Source: Elusimicrobiota bacterium (GTDB taxonomy: Bacteria > Elusimicrobiota > Elusimicrobia > UBA1565). From it: DNA of 64,000 nt. Each line of letters opens with the position of its first letter. The first letter of the stretch is position 1. The notes beneath the pieces are model-generated. The model made no database searches. It saw only the letters and a program-made list of their open reading frames with translations, and was not told where the DNA came from. The position numbers and the translations under genes were made by a program. The DNA is taken from NCBI GenBank assembly GCA_016196755.1, contig JACPXC010000029.1:32931-96930 (forward strand). The letters are read 5' to 3'. Below are positions 7,336 through 18,100 of the stretch, piece after piece.

Positions 7336-9198
7336 TCAGTCCGCCGCGGGCAGCTCGAGCCAGAACCGGCTGCCGTTCCCTTCCCTCGACTCGACGCCGA
7401 CGGTCCCGCCCATGCGCTCGACGGCCTTCTTGACGATGGCCAGGCCGATCCCGGTGCCCTCGTAGCCGGTATGGAGGCGCTGGAAAGGCGTAAAGAGCTT
7501 GGGAAGCTGCTCCTTCGGGATGCCGATGCCGTGATCCTCCACGACGAGGCGGACCCGGTCGCCGGAGCGCTCGGCGCGGAGTTCGATATGCGGAGTCTGC
7601 TCTGGGGGGACGAACTTGGCGGCGTTGACGAGCAGGTTCGAGAGGGCCTGGGTGAGGAGGGAGTCCTGTCCGATGACGCGCCCCAGGGGCTTGTTAAGGT
7701 CGACCTGGGCGGCGGCCAAGGCGGGGTACTGTTCCAGGACGTGGTCGACGATGGGCTGAAGGGCGACGGGGTACATCTTGTAGTCCTCGCGCGAGAGGCG
7801 GCCGAACGCCAGGAGGTCCTGGATGAGCCGGTCCATCCGGGTGGCGGAGTCGGCGATGCGTCCTAGGAGCCTGGCGCTTTCCATGCCGAGCCCTTTCTCG
7901 GTCTCGGCGAGGAAGTGCGCGTAGCCTTGGATGGCCCGGAGGGGAGCCCGCAGGTCGTGGGAGACCGTGTAAGAGAAGGCTTCGAGCTCGGCGACGGTCT
8001 CTTCGAGCTTGGCCGTGCGCTCGCCGACTATCCGCTCGAGCTCGTTCTCGACGCTCTTGCGGTCGGTGATGTCGGTGACGAAGACGAAGAACCCGGTGAC
8101 GTTCCCGACGGCGTCCATGTGAGGGGCGTAATGGCCGTGGACCCAGCGCCTGCCGGAGGAGGGGGAGTCGAGCTCCTCCTCGTAGCTGACGACCTTCCCG
8201 GACAGCGCCTCGACGATGCGCGGCTTGAGCTTTTCGTAGGCGGAGGCGCCGATCACCTCCTTTACATGCTTCCCTTTGATGGCCTCGGGCGCGACGCCGA
8301 ACCAGGCCTCGTAGGTGCGGTTGTTGAAGACGTAGCGGAGGTCCCTGTCGATGTAGGCGACCAGCGCGGGCTGGGCGTCGATGATGGCCCGGAGGTAGCG
8401 TTCCCGGGCGGCCTCGTCGGCGCGTCTCCTTTCCGTCAAGTCCCGCACGATCTTGGAATAGCCGACGACAAAGCCCATCTCATCCCTTATGGCGGTGATG
8501 ACGACGCTGGCCCAGAAGCGGGTGCCGTCCTTGCGCAGCCGCCAGCCCTCGTCCTCGACGCTCCCTTTCTCGGCGGCCAAAGCGAGGAGCTTCTGGGGCT
8601 TGCCTAAGGCGCGCTCCTCGGGCGGGTAGAAGAGATCGAAGTGCTTCCCGAGGATCTCTTTGGCGGAGTACCGCTTGATCCTCGCGGCTCCGAGGTTCCA
8701 GGTGGCTATGGCGCCTTCGGCGTCGAGCATGAAGACGGCGTAGTCGCGCACGCCCTCCACGATGGACCGGAAGCGCTGCTCGTTGCTGCGCAGGAGGCGG
8801 ACGGACCTGTGGAGGTTGTGGGAGACGTAGCTGATCGCGACGCCGACGGCCATGAAGACGGCGGCGGGGACGTTGAGGCCGGGGTCGTTGATCGGGACGT
8901 GGGAGGTGGCGACGGCCAGGCAGGCGATAGAGGAGAGGCCGGTGGCCACGAGACCGGGGCCGAAGCCGCCGTAGATCCCGGAGATGACGACGGCGAAGGT
9001 GTAGACCAGGAACGGGGAACGGGCCACGGCGTCGGCGACGAAGAGGTGGGTCAGGGTGGTGACGGCGGTGACGGCCAGGGCGACTATGTAGCGCGACGAC
9101 CACGGCATGGAGCTGACGGCGCTGGGGGCGGGGGCTGGATGGAAATGGATGTCGCGCAGGAGGGTGGGGTAGCGGCGTTGGAGGTTGAGGGCGGGCAC
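7336..9198 (-). CDS. membrane PAS-domain sensor histidine kinase
   Basis: A 620-residue kinase. Residues about 35-130 are a DUF4118-like bundle of four membrane segments. Two PAS domains follow (about 140-265 and 270-385), then a HisKA helix with the phosphoacceptor in FSYTVSHDLRAPLRAIQGYA, and a HATPase domain with N-box NLLVNAAKFV, DHGIGI and GYEGTGIGLAIVKKAV. Multiple PAS domains suggest an intracellular redox, light or ligand signal. The start is GTG at 9198, exactly 6 bases after TACACT (9210-9205), so the message is probably leaderless. Its cognate receiver follows immediately. Confidence 0.92.
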   Translation of the reverse strand: MPALNLQRRYPTLLRDIHFHPAPAPSAVSSMPWSSRYIVALAVTAVTTLTHLFVADAVARSPFLVYTFAVVISGIYGGFGPGLVATGLSSIACLAVATSHVPINDPGLNVPAAVFMAVGVAISYVSHNLHRSVRLLRSNEQRFRSIVEGVRDYAVFMLDAEGAIATWNLGAARIKRYSAKEILGKHFDLFYPPEERALGKPQKLLALAAEKGSVEDEGWRLRKDGTRFWASVVITAIRDEMGFVVGYSKIVRDLTERRRADEAARERYLRAIIDAQPALVAYIDRDLRYVFNNRTYEAWFGVAPEAIKGKHVKEVIGASAYEKLKPRIVEALSGKVVSYEEELDSPSSGRRWVHGHYAPHMDAVGNVTGFFVFVTDITDRKSVENELERIVGERTAKLEETVAELEAFSYTVSHDLRAPLRAIQGYAHFLAETEKGLGMESARLLGRIADSATRMDRLIQDLLAFGRLSREDYKMYPVALQPIVDHVLEQYPALAAAQVDLNKPLGRVIGQDSLLTQALSNLLVNAAKFVPPEQTPHIELRAERSGDRVRLVVEDHGIGIPKEQLPKLFTPFQRLHTGYEGTGIGLAIVKKAVERMGGTVGVESREGNGSRFWLELPAAD

Positions 9199-9328
9199 GG
9201 TGAGAGTGTAGATGCCGGAGCGGGGGGAAATCCGTAGAGGATCGGCAAAATAATCTTGACGGCGGGAGTCTTCGTAGCGTTACGCGACGGCTATGTTTGG
9301 AAGGGGCGTGGAGGCCTACTATTGAACG

Positions 9329-9700
9329 ATGAGATACCTAGCGGTGGTCCTGTTGCTGGCGGGCTGCATGGGGCCGGGGAGCCGGATCAAGAAGAACCCG
9401 GCGGTCTTCAACGCGCTGCCGGCCGAGGCGCGGGAGAAGATCAAGGCGGCCAAGATCGACCTGGGGTTTACGACGGAGATGGTGAGGCTGGCGTTCGGGG
9501 AGCCGGGGCGGCGGTTTAGAAAGGTGTCGGCTGGGGGGGAGGAGGAGGTCTGGGTTTATAGGAATCTGGAGCCGGGGGGCGGGACGTATATCCGGCCGCA
9601 CCGGTATGGGGGGGTTTCGCAGGTGGTGCATTATTACGACGCGGTGAGAGTGACGTTCAAGGATGGGAAGGTGGCGGGGTTCGAGGAGGTGGAGAGGTAG
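9329..9700 (+). CDS. small lipoprotein, SmpA/OmlA-like
   Basis: A 123-residue protein with a lipoprotein signal: residues 1-13 end in the lipobox LAGC, so Cys13 would be lipidated. The mature part has a short Lys-rich stretch, then LGFTTEMVRLAFGEPGR, which resembles the Gly-x-Pro turn of SmpA/BamE-like domains, and a basic/acidic C-terminus (VRVTFKDGKVAGFEEV) typical of that small alpha/beta fold. SmpA-like proteins often act in outer-membrane assembly; here that is only suggested by fold. TACTAT at 9317-9322 ends 6 bases before the ATG, so the mRNA may be leaderless. The 130 bases before it (9199-9328) hold no gene. Confidence 0.75.
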   Translation: MRYLAVVLLLAGCMGPGSRIKKNPAVFNALPAEAREKIKAAKIDLGFTTEMVRLAFGEPGRRFRKVSAGGEEEVWVYRNLEPGGGTYIRPHRYGGVSQVVHYYDAVRVTFKDGKVAGFEEVER

Positions 9701-9714
9701 GCATCTCTATTCTC

Positions 9715-9720
9715 TATAAT
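9715..9720 (+). promoter_or_regulatory. -10 element of the TolC/RND operon
   Basis: A perfect TATAAT ends 6 bases before the ATG at 9727, without a Shine-Dalgarno sequence. No good -35 hexamer is visible 16-18 bases upstream. Confidence 0.5.
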
Positions 9721-9726
9721 GCGGCG

Positions 9727-11022
9727 ATGATCGCCCTCTTCAAGAAGGTATCCGCCGCCCTCTCAAGGGTCGTTGTAATCCTTCTCGTGACCCCGCCGCT
9801 CTATTCCCAGTCGACCCAAGCCGTCCAAGGCCGCCCCATCACCCTCCAAGAGGCCTTCCACTTCACCAAGCAGAACAGCGAGACGATCGCCGCCTCACAG
9901 GCCGGCATCGAAGAAGCCAAACACCGCGTCAAAGAGCTCTGGGGCACCGCCCTCCCCCAGATAAACCTTCAAGCCACCGAGTTCATCCAAGACTCCGCCA
10001 CCGCCGGCGGCGGCGTCCAAAGCACCTTCAACAGACGTGAGCGCCCCGAAGCCAAAATCACCTTCAACCAACAGATCTTCTCCGGATTCAGAGAATTCCT
10101 AGGCATCAAAGCCCTTCGCTTTAGAAAGGAAGGCCTGGAGCTCGACCTGGCGCGCGCCACCTCCCTCCTTTATATGGACGTGGCCCGCGCCTACCTGGAC
10201 CTCCTTGGCGCCCAACGCGAGCTAGCCACCCGCCAAACCACCGTCGAACTGACCAAGGAGCGCGTCAAAGACCTCGAATCCAGGGCCAAGCTAGGCCGTT
10301 CCAGGAACTCCGAGGTCCTGGCCGCCAAGGTCCAGCTCTCGAGACTCGAAGCCCAGCTCCCCGAGGTGGCAGGCAGGGAAGCCGCCTCCCAGGCCGTCCT
10401 CGGGTACATGACCGGCATCGAGCAGCGCCTGGCCCCGCAGGAGCCCAAGCCCCCGACCCAGACCGATCTGACGCACTCCCTCAATCTAGCCCGCATACGA
10501 AGCGACGTCGAGTCCCTCCGCAGGCAGTTCTACGCCGCCGAGTTCATCGAGAAGGCCCAGCGCCGGGAGCGCTGGCCCACCCTCAGCGTCGGAGGCGCCT
10601 GGTACTTGAAGCGCGTCGGTTTCCAGGAAGACATCAACTGGGATATGACCTTCGCCGCCAATCTGCCGTTGTTCACCGGGAACCAGATCACCAGCCGCAT
10701 CTCCCAGGCCGAGCTTAGAAGGAAAGCCGCCGAGTTCAATCTCAGGGGAACGGAACGCCTGGCCCAGAGCGAGGTCAAGGCCGCCTGGACCCAGCTGGCT
10801 TCGTCCATAGAGAGAATCGGGTCCCTCATGGCCGCCGTGGACTTAGCCGAACGCAACGCCAGGGCCCAGAGCGAGGACTATCGTCTCGGCGTCGTCACCA
10901 ACCTCGATGTATTAGCCGCCCTCACCCAGCTTCAAGACGCCCGACTCGACCTCGAGAACGCCAAGCTCTCCGCCGCCTTGTGGGCCGTCCAGCTCGAGAC
11001 CGCCGCGGGGGGCCCCAAGTGA
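9727..11022 (+). CDS. TolC-family outer-membrane efflux channel
   Basis: A 431-residue protein with a signal peptide (about residues 1-28) and the two-repeat coiled-coil structure of outer-membrane efflux proteins: ITLQEAFHFTKQNSETIAAS opens the first repeat, and the second repeat ends with YRLGVVTNLDVLAALTQLQDA, the family's hallmark helix. Such proteins form trimeric channels through the outer membrane and periplasm for RND or ABC pumps. The next gene, an RND transporter, overlaps its stop codon by 4 bases (GTGA), so the two are translationally coupled and should form one efflux machine. Confidence 0.92.
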   Translation: MIALFKKVSAALSRVVVILLVTPPLYSQSTQAVQGRPITLQEAFHFTKQNSETIAASQAGIEEAKHRVKELWGTALPQINLQATEFIQDSATAGGGVQSTFNRRERPEAKITFNQQIFSGFREFLGIKALRFRKEGLELDLARATSLLYMDVARAYLDLLGAQRELATRQTTVELTKERVKDLESRAKLGRSRNSEVLAAKVQLSRLEAQLPEVAGREAASQAVLGYMTGIEQRLAPQEPKPPTQTDLTHSLNLARIRSDVESLRRQFYAAEFIEKAQRRERWPTLSVGGAWYLKRVGFQEDINWDMTFAANLPLFTGNQITSRISQAELRRKAAEFNLRGTERLAQSEVKAAWTQLASSIERIGSLMAAVDLAERNARAQSEDYRLGVVTNLDVLAALTQLQDARLDLENAKLSAALWAVQLETAAGGPK

Positions 11023-14000
11023 ATATTTCCGAGCTCTCGATACGAAACCCCGTCTTCGCCTGGATGCTCATGGCCGCCATGATGCTGTTCGGGTGGATCG
11101 GGTTCTCCCGGATGGGGGTGTCTCTTAACCCCGACGTCGACTTTCCTGTCGTCACCGTGTCTCTAGCCTGGGACGGCGCCGCGCCCGAGATCATGGAGAC
11201 CGAGATCGTCGACATCATCGAGGACGCCATCACCACCGTCGAAGGCGTCAAGGAGATCACCTCGAGCTCCCGCCAGGGCGCCGCCTCCGTCACCGTCGAG
11301 ATGGGGCTCGACCGCAACGTCGATGTCGCCGTCCAGGAGATCCAGTCAAAGCTCTTGCAGGCCCAGAGAAGACTCCCCCAGGAGATGGACCCGCCCATCG
11401 TCACCAAGAGCAACCCCGAGGACCAGCCCATCATGTGGCTGGGGTTGTATGGGGATCGCCCCGTCCGGGACCTCATGATCGAGGCCCGCGACCACGTCAA
11501 GCAGGCCTTCCAGACCATCCCCGGGGTGGGGGAAGTCTTCCTAGGCGGCTTCCAGGACCGCGCCCTGCGCGTCTGGCTCGACAGCGACAAGCTGGCCGCC
11601 AAGGAGCTCACCGTCCAGGACGTCATAGCCGCCATCGGCCGCCAGCACCATGAGGTGCCCGCCGGCCAGCTCGAGACCGCCACCAAGGAGTTCAACGTCC
11701 GGACCTACGGCGAGATCGTCTCCCCCGAGGCCTTCGGCGACCTCCTGATAACCCACCGCGGCGGGGCCCCTATCCACGTCCCCATCCCCCTGAAGATGGT
11801 GGCCCGCATCGAGGACGGCCTGGCGGACTTCCGGCGCATCACCCGCGTGAACGGACAGCGCGCCGTGGGCTTGGGGTTGAGAAAGCAGCGCGGCGCCAAC
11901 GCCGTGGCTGTCGCCAAGGCCGCCCGCGAGCGCATGGTCGAGGTCGAGAAGCGCCTCCCTCAGGGGATGCACCTGGGCGTCAATTTCGACTCCACCCGCT
12001 ACATCGAGGAGTCCGTCAAGGAACTCAACCACCACATGGTGCTGGCGGCCGTCCTGACCGGCATCGTCTGCTGGCTGTTCCTCGGGTCGTGGTCGTCGAC
12101 CCTGAACGTGCTCATCGCGATCCCCACGTCCGTCCTAGGCACATTCATAGTCGCCTACTTCCTGGGATTCACCCTCAACACGTTCACGATGCTCGGCCTC
12201 ACCCTCTCGATCGGCATCGTCGTCGACGACGCCATCATGGTCTTGGAGAATATCGTCCGTCACGGCGAAGCAGGGGCCGGCAAAGAGGAGGCCGCCAGGT
12301 CCGGCACCTTGGAGATCCAGAGCGCCGCCGTGGCCTCCACCATCGCCATCCTCGCCATCTTCATCCCCGTCGTGTTCATGCAGGGCATCATCGGCAAGTT
12401 CTTCTTCCAATACGGCATCACCATATCGACCGCCGTCGCCTTGTCGCTCTTGGAAGCCCTTACGCTTACCCCCTCCCGCTGCGCCCAGTTCCTGGCGGTG
12501 CGGCACGACAAGGGGAAGCTTCTCCAGACGGTCGACGCCGGCTTCGACGCCCTGTCCGACGCCTACAAGCGCTCCCTGCATTGGTGCCTGGACCGGCGCT
12601 GGACCACGATCGGGCTGGCCTTCGCCGTGTTCGGTCTATCTTTGTTCCTCGCCCGCGACCTCAAGCGCGAGATGTCGCCCCACCAGGACCAGTCCATCTT
12701 CATGCTTCGCTTCGAGACCCCCGTCGGCACCTCGCTCGACGCCACCGACGGGATGGTCAAGCCCCTCGAGGCCTGGCTCAAGGAGAACCCCGCCGTCAGG
12801 CGCTACCTCTCGGCCATCGGCGGCTTCGGGGGAGGCGAGGTCAACACCGGCCTGTTCTTCGTCACGATGAAGGACCGCAAGGACCGGCCCAAGGACAAGG
12901 ATGGTAACACCCTCACCCAGCTGGCCTTCATGAACGAGGTGCGCGAGAAGGTCAAGGCCAGCCCGCCGGTGCGCGGATTTGTCATGGACATGTCCCAGCA
13001 GGGCTTCTCCTCCGGCCGCGGCTTTCCCATCGAGTTCACCGTGCGCGGCCCCGATTGGGAGAAGCTCGTCGAGCTCTCGAGCACGCTTCGCAAGCGCCTC
13101 GAGGACGCCCCCCTGCTCCAGGACGTCAACACCGACTACAAGACCGGCATGCCCGAGCTCCGGATCCTGCCCGACCGCTCCAAGGCCTACCGGCGCGGCG
13201 TGGCCGTCGACGTCATCGGCCAGACCATCAACGCCATGGTGGGCGGCGTGCGCGCCGGCTGGTTCACCGAGGGCGGGCACCGCTATGAGGTGCGCGCCCG
13301 CGGCGAGGAGAAGTTCCGCCTCACCCCCGAGGACATCGGCCGCTACTACGTGCGCAACACCCACGGCGAACTGACCCGCCTCTCCGACGTCACCCGGATG
13401 GAAGAGCGCACCACCCTCCTCACCATCACGCGCAAGGACCGCGAGCGCGCGATAGGCCTCATGGCCAACGTGGCCACCGGGGCGTCTCAGGCCGACGCAC
13501 TGTCCGAGGTCGAGCGCATCGCCAAGGAGGTCCTGCCCGAGGGCTACCGGATGGTCTGGTCCGGGTCGTCGCAGTCCTTCAAGGAGTCCTTCCGGAGCCT
13601 CATGTTCGCCATGGTGCTCGGCATCATCGTCGCCTATATGGTGCTCGGCGCCCAGTTCAACAGCTTCATCCACCCCGTCACCGTGCTCTTGGCCCTGCCG
13701 TTCTCCATATCCGGCGCTCTGCTGGCTCTCCGGATCGGCGGCATGAGCATCAACGTCTACTCGATGATAGGACTCATCCTCCTGATGGGCATCGTCAAGA
13801 AGAACTCCATCCTGCTGGTGGACTTCGCCAACCAGCGCCGGGAAGGCGGGCTCTCGCCCGAGGCCGCCATGCTGGAGGCCGGACCGGTGCGCCTGCGCCC
13901 CATCATCATGACCTCGGTGGCCACGGTGGCCGCGGCCATCCCGTCGGCGCTGGCCTGGGGGGCGGGCTCCGAGACCAGCCGGCCCATGGCGGCCTCGGTC

Positions 14001-14093
14001 ATCGGCGGAGTCCTGCTGTCGACCGTGCTGACCCTGCTGGTCGTGCCCTGCGCCTACTCGCTCTTCGCGAAGCTCGAGTCCAAGACTAAATAG
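11019..14093 (+). CDS. RND-family efflux transporter (HAE1/AcrB-like)
   Basis: A protein of 1024 residues, the usual length. The GTG at 11019 overlaps the TolC stop codon and begins directly with the family's N-terminus (LSIRNPVFAWMLMAAMM). It has 12 predicted membrane segments and two large periplasmic loops. The proton-relay helix contains GIVVDDAIMVLENI with the paired Asp residues, and the second half has VLGAQFNSFIHPVTVLLALP. It should export hydrophobic compounds with proton energy. AcrB-type pumps need a periplasmic adaptor (MFP/HlyD-type), but no such gene lies next to it. Its last 8 bases overlap the convergent kinase gene. Confidence 0.93.
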   Translation: MNISELSIRNPVFAWMLMAAMMLFGWIGFSRMGVSLNPDVDFPVVTVSLAWDGAAPEIMETEIVDIIEDAITTVEGVKEITSSSRQGAASVTVEMGLDRNVDVAVQEIQSKLLQAQRRLPQEMDPPIVTKSNPEDQPIMWLGLYGDRPVRDLMIEARDHVKQAFQTIPGVGEVFLGGFQDRALRVWLDSDKLAAKELTVQDVIAAIGRQHHEVPAGQLETATKEFNVRTYGEIVSPEAFGDLLITHRGGAPIHVPIPLKMVARIEDGLADFRRITRVNGQRAVGLGLRKQRGANAVAVAKAARERMVEVEKRLPQGMHLGVNFDSTRYIEESVKELNHHMVLAAVLTGIVCWLFLGSWSSTLNVLIAIPTSVLGTFIVAYFLGFTLNTFTMLGLTLSIGIVVDDAIMVLENIVRHGEAGAGKEEAARSGTLEIQSAAVASTIAILAIFIPVVFMQGIIGKFFFQYGITISTAVALSLLEALTLTPSRCAQFLAVRHDKGKLLQTVDAGFDALSDAYKRSLHWCLDRRWTTIGLAFAVFGLSLFLARDLKREMSPHQDQSIFMLRFETPVGTSLDATDGMVKPLEAWLKENPAVRRYLSAIGGFGGGEVNTGLFFVTMKDRKDRPKDKDGNTLTQLAFMNEVREKVKASPPVRGFVMDMSQQGFSSGRGFPIEFTVRGPDWEKLVELSSTLRKRLEDAPLLQDVNTDYKTGMPELRILPDRSKAYRRGVAVDVIGQTINAMVGGVRAGWFTEGGHRYEVRARGEEKFRLTPEDIGRYYVRNTHGELTRLSDVTRMEERTTLLTITRKDRERAIGLMANVATGASQADALSEVERIAKEVLPEGYRMVWSGSSQSFKESFRSLMFAMVLGIIVAYMVLGAQFNSFIHPVTVLLALPFSISGALLALRIGGMSINVYSMIGLILLMGIVKKNSILLVDFANQRREGGLSPEAAMLEAGPVRLRPIIMTSVATVAAAIPSALAWGAGSETSRPMAASVIGGVLLSTVLTLLVVPCAYSLFAKLESKTK

Positions 14094-15111
14094 ACAGGAG
14101 CCGTTTCTCCAGCGTCGCCGCGTCGGCCAAGCGGCGCTCGGGGGCGGGCTGGAGCAGGTCGTCTAAGAGTATGTCCACGGCGGGGGGGACCCCCGGGACC
14201 GTCCGCGCCACCATCTTGCGGATCGGATCGGTGGAGGGCGACCAGCCGTCGGAGCCGAAGGGCAGATCCCCCGTCAGCGTCTCATAGAGGCAGACCCCGG
14301 CCGAGAACAGGTCCCCTCGGGGGGTGATGAGCCCCGACAGCGCCTCCGGCGGGATGTAGGCCGGCGTGCCGACCAAGGTGCTCGTGCGCGCCTCTTGTAT
14401 CCGCCGCGGGTCGTCCTTGCGGGCCGGGCCCACCGTAGGCGCATGGGGGTCGGGGTCCAGCGAGCGCGCCACGCCGAAATCCATCACCTTCACCATCCCG
14501 TCGTCGCCGATCATGATGTTGGCGGGCTTGAGGTCGCGATGCACCACGTTGCCGGCATGGGCGGCCGTGAGGGCGCGCGCCACCGCCACGAAGATGGCCC
14601 GCGAGGCCTCCCAATCCAGGCGCTTCTGCTGGACCAGGATCTGCTGGATGGTCTTGCCCGAGACGTAGGCGAAGACCAACGCCAGCGCGTCGCCGTCGGG
14701 GACCGCCTCGAAGAACTCCACCACGTTGGGGTGTTTGAGTCCCGAGAGCGCGCGGGCCTCGGCCAGGTAGATGTCGCGCAGGACCTTGCGGGTCTCGACG
14801 TCGGCCACCTCCACCGTCTTGACCGCGATGCGCCGCCCGGTCTTGCGGTCCACCCCTTCCCAGACCCGGCCCATCCCGCCGCGGCCGATGACCCGGCTCA
14901 TGGCCCAGCGGCCGGCCAGCACCTGGGCGGCGTCTTCTTTCTGGGGTTGGGCGCGCTTTCCCTCGCTGAGCCCCGTCACGCGGCGGCCGGCATGGACCAC
15001 GGAGGAGCGGCGCCTTTGGAGGAAGGGTTTCACGCGCGGCCAAGCCCAGGCCGCCGCCGCCACGAGCAGCGAGGCGTTGAGCATGGCCAGCCCGATCGTC
15101 CCGGAGGTCAA
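14086..15111 (-). CDS. membrane-anchored Ser/Thr protein kinase (PknB-type)
   Basis: About 341 residues. One membrane segment near residues 8-24 is followed by a basic linker and a full Hanks-type kinase domain (about 67-340): glycine loop IGRGGMGRVWEG, catalytic Lys in RIAVKTVEV, HRDLKPANIM, VMDFGVA and GTPAYIPPEAL. The kinase domain follows the membrane segment and faces the cytoplasm, and no sensor domain is present. The likely start is a TTG at 15111 with a G-rich sequence 7 bases upstream; the ATG at 15084 is an alternative. A promoter (TTGATG, 17 bases, TAAAAT) lies just upstream. It is encoded after the Hsp90-like operon on the same strand but has its own promoter. Confidence 0.9.
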   Translation of the reverse strand: MTSGTIGLAMLNASLLVAAAAWAWPRVKPFLQRRRSSVVHAGRRVTGLSEGKRAQPQKEDAAQVLAGRWAMSRVIGRGGMGRVWEGVDRKTGRRIAVKTVEVADVETRKVLRDIYLAEARALSGLKHPNVVEFFEAVPDGDALALVFAYVSGKTIQQILVQQKRLDWEASRAIFVAVARALTAAHAGNVVHRDLKPANIMIGDDGMVKVMDFGVARSLDPDPHAPTVGPARKDDPRRIQEARTSTLVGTPAYIPPEALSGLITPRGDLFSAGVCLYETLTGDLPFGSDGWSPSTDPIRKMVARTVPGVPPAVDILLDDLLQPAPERRLADAATLEKRLLSI

Positions 15112-15126
15112 GGTGGCACCCCCCTG

Positions 15127-15155
15127 ATTTTAGACGCCGAGTCGGGGGGCATCAA
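15127..15155 (-). promoter_or_regulatory. promoter of the Ser/Thr kinase gene
   Basis: On the minus strand TTGATG (15155-15150), 17 bases, TAAAAT (15132-15127). The predicted leader is under 10 bases. Confidence 0.5.
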
Positions 15156-15175
15156 GGGTCCGGCCTGAACGCCGC

Positions 15176-18100
15176 TCACGGCGCGCCGCTCTGGTCGAGG
15201 CTCTCGGCCAGGAGTACCTGCAGGAGTGCGTCGTGGGCGTCCGTGGCGCGCTCCGACTCGCGGTTGACCGCCGAGGCCAACAGCGAGAGGAGGAACGGCG
15301 CCCGTCCCGCGGCGGCCGGGAGGCCCTCCATGACCGGGCGCGCGGCCGGGTGCTTCACGTCGATGGCCCAGCGCGTGCCGTTGCGGAACATGAGCCGGCG
15401 GCCGTCGCCCTCGAAGAGTTCGAGCTCGCCGGCGGCCGGCAGGATTGCGGGGTCTAGTCCCCGCCGGCCGCGCAGCTTGGCCAAGAGGCCCTCCAGCGCG
15501 TCGAGGAGCGGGTCGCCCGTGGACGCGGGGGCCGGGGCGGCCTGCTCCTCATGGGCCACCAACGGGATGTTGAGCGCCGCCGAGGCCAAGCGCGGCAGGC
15601 GGACGACGGGCAAGCCGGCGTCGGCCGGCTCGAAGGCCGCGCCGGGGGCCTTTGCGTAGCGCACGCAACCGTCGGTTTGGGCGCGGCCGCGCAGGTCGGC
15701 CAGGGAGACCGCGCCTCCGCCCAAGGTGGGGAACAACGGGGCGGCCTCCAGGCGCTGGCGCAGGGGTTCCCAGGCCTCCTGAGCCTCGCGGCGGGGCGCG
15801 GCGAAGAGCAGGAAGTAGGCGCGCAGGCCGTCGGCCGCCGGCCCCTCGGCCAGGCGCGGCCAGTCGTCGACCAGGTCGCAGAGGAAGCGCTGGTAGAGGG
15901 CCACGGCAGCCTTGGCCAGGGCCGGGTGGATGGCGCCGTCCTTCTCGACCGGGCCCTGCCAGGCCGAGACCTCGAGGAGGATGCGGCCGGCCCCGGCCAG
16001 CCCCGGGGTGGGCAGGGGGAACTCGAAGAGCTTGCGGCCGCCGACGACCGTGACGCTGACCCCCGGCAGGGGCTCGGGCGGCAAGCCGATCCAGGCACGC
16101 AGGGTCCCCCCCTCCAGCTCGCGGTTGACCAGCATCGGCTCCTCGAAGCCCGAGGCGGCCGCGGCCGGCGCCGGCGCGGCGTCGGCCGCGCGCCGGGTGG
16201 CCGAGGCGCGCGACTTGCGCGGCGAGGCCGCCGGAGCGGGCGCCAGCGTGCGCTGGGCCGCGGGCCAGAGGGCGTTTAAAAGCTTGACCTCCCGCTCGTC
16301 GAGCACGGCGTCGGCGGCGCCGCCCTCGGCGGCGTAGGTGAACGGCCGGCCCGTGCTGAGCCGGGCGTCGAGCTGGAGCGGGTTCCAGCCCCCGCCGCGG
16401 TGGCGGCGCACGAGCGGCATCGCGCAGAGGTGCTCGCGCACGCGGTGCCAGCGCGCCAAAGAGCGCGGGGCGCCGATCCAGGGAGTGAAGAGCTTGGCGA
16501 CCGCGGAGAGGACGAAGACCCGCTCGGGGTCCTGGGGGGCGTCGAAGAGGGTGCCGCGCCGGCGCAGGAGGTCCTCGAGCTTGGCCAGGACGTCGCCCTC
16601 GGCCAGCGGCGCCTCGGGGACCTTCTCGGGCCTGCGCCAGGCCGCGCGCAGGTCGGGGCGGCCGGGGACGCCGGACGCCTCGGCTCCAGGCAGCAGGCGC
16701 TTGAGGAACTCCAAGGTGAAGGACTCGTGGCGGAAGCTCAGCGCGGGAGTGGGGAAGCGCGCGCGGCGGCGCAGAAAGAACAGGGTCTCGCCCCAGGAGA
16801 AGCGCGTGAGCAGGCCCTGATAGTCGAGCAGGCCCGCCTCGCAGGGGAAGAGCGGCACGGTGCGCAGCCAGGTCGGGAGCTTCTCGGGAGCGCCCTTGGC
16901 GGCCCACCAGGCCAGGGCGTCGAGCAGATGCGCGCGCAGGGCCGAGGCTCCCGACGAGTCCTCCTCGGGCGAGAACTCCGCGGCGGCGGCGGCGTAGAGC
17001 GAGGGGATGGCATCGAGCACCGCCGATTGGGCGACGGCGACGCGCTGGGGGCTCAGCGGCATGTCGGCGTCGAGGACGGCGATGAAGCGCAAGTCGGCGG
17101 GGGCCGGGGCGCTCTGGTCGGGCGCGCCGTTGATGAACATGTGCAGGCGCGCGGCGTCGGGGCGGTGCAGGGGCAGGCCGACCTCGCCGCGCCAGGGTTC
17201 GGAGAGGGGGCGGCGCACCAGCACCTGGTCGACGCCAAGGCGCTCGAGCGCCACCGCCGAGCCGGTCTCGAGGCCGGCCAGGCGGCGCGCGCGGTCAAGG
17301 GCGGCGTCGGCGTCCTCGGCGGAGACGCCCGGAAAGAGCCGGGTCAGCGACTCGCGCTCGGCGCGGCCGGAGAGCAGGATGACCGGAAACGCGCCGGGGG
17401 CCGAGGGCTCGCCCGAGCGCGCCACGGGAACGTAGCCCAGGGCTCCCGCGGTGCGGAGCAGTTCCTCGTGGCTGCGCAGCGACAGGTCGGGGGAGACGTA
17501 GACCGGGGCCGACAGCGCCGCGCGGGCGGGGTCGTCGGCGGCGCCGCGCGCGGCGCGCGACGCCGCCTCGCGCAGCCAGCAGACGCGCTTGGCATCGGCC
17601 AAGAGGACCTTGGCCAGCTCGCGGTCGGCGCGCGGCGGGTCGGCCAGGAAGCGGCTGAGCGCTCCCAGGAGGCCCGAGGCCGGCGGCTCGAGCCAGCCGC
17701 GCACCGCGTCGGCCCAGAACTTGTAGAGGACGCCGTCGGCCAGCAAGCGCGCCAGCGCCGGGGCGCGCTCGGCCTGCAGGCGCGCGCATTTGACGGTCAT
17801 CTTGCGCACCGCGGCCTCGACGGCGGCCAGCGCGCGCTTGTAGCGCTCGTCGCGCACCACGGCGGTCTGCGAGGCGTTGAGCCGGAAAGCCGGGTCGTCG
17901 ACCCGGCCGAAGACCCCGGCCCCGGCAAGCTGGAGCGTCACCTCACCGACGCGCACCCCCAGCCGGTAGAACTGCAGGCGGCTCAGGGGCTCGATGCGCG
18001 TCGGCATGACGACGATGCCGCGCAGGCCCGAGCCGGCCAGCGGCACGCCCTCCTCCACGAGCTCCTCGGGCAGGGCCGAGGCGAGCCGGTCGTCGTCGAG

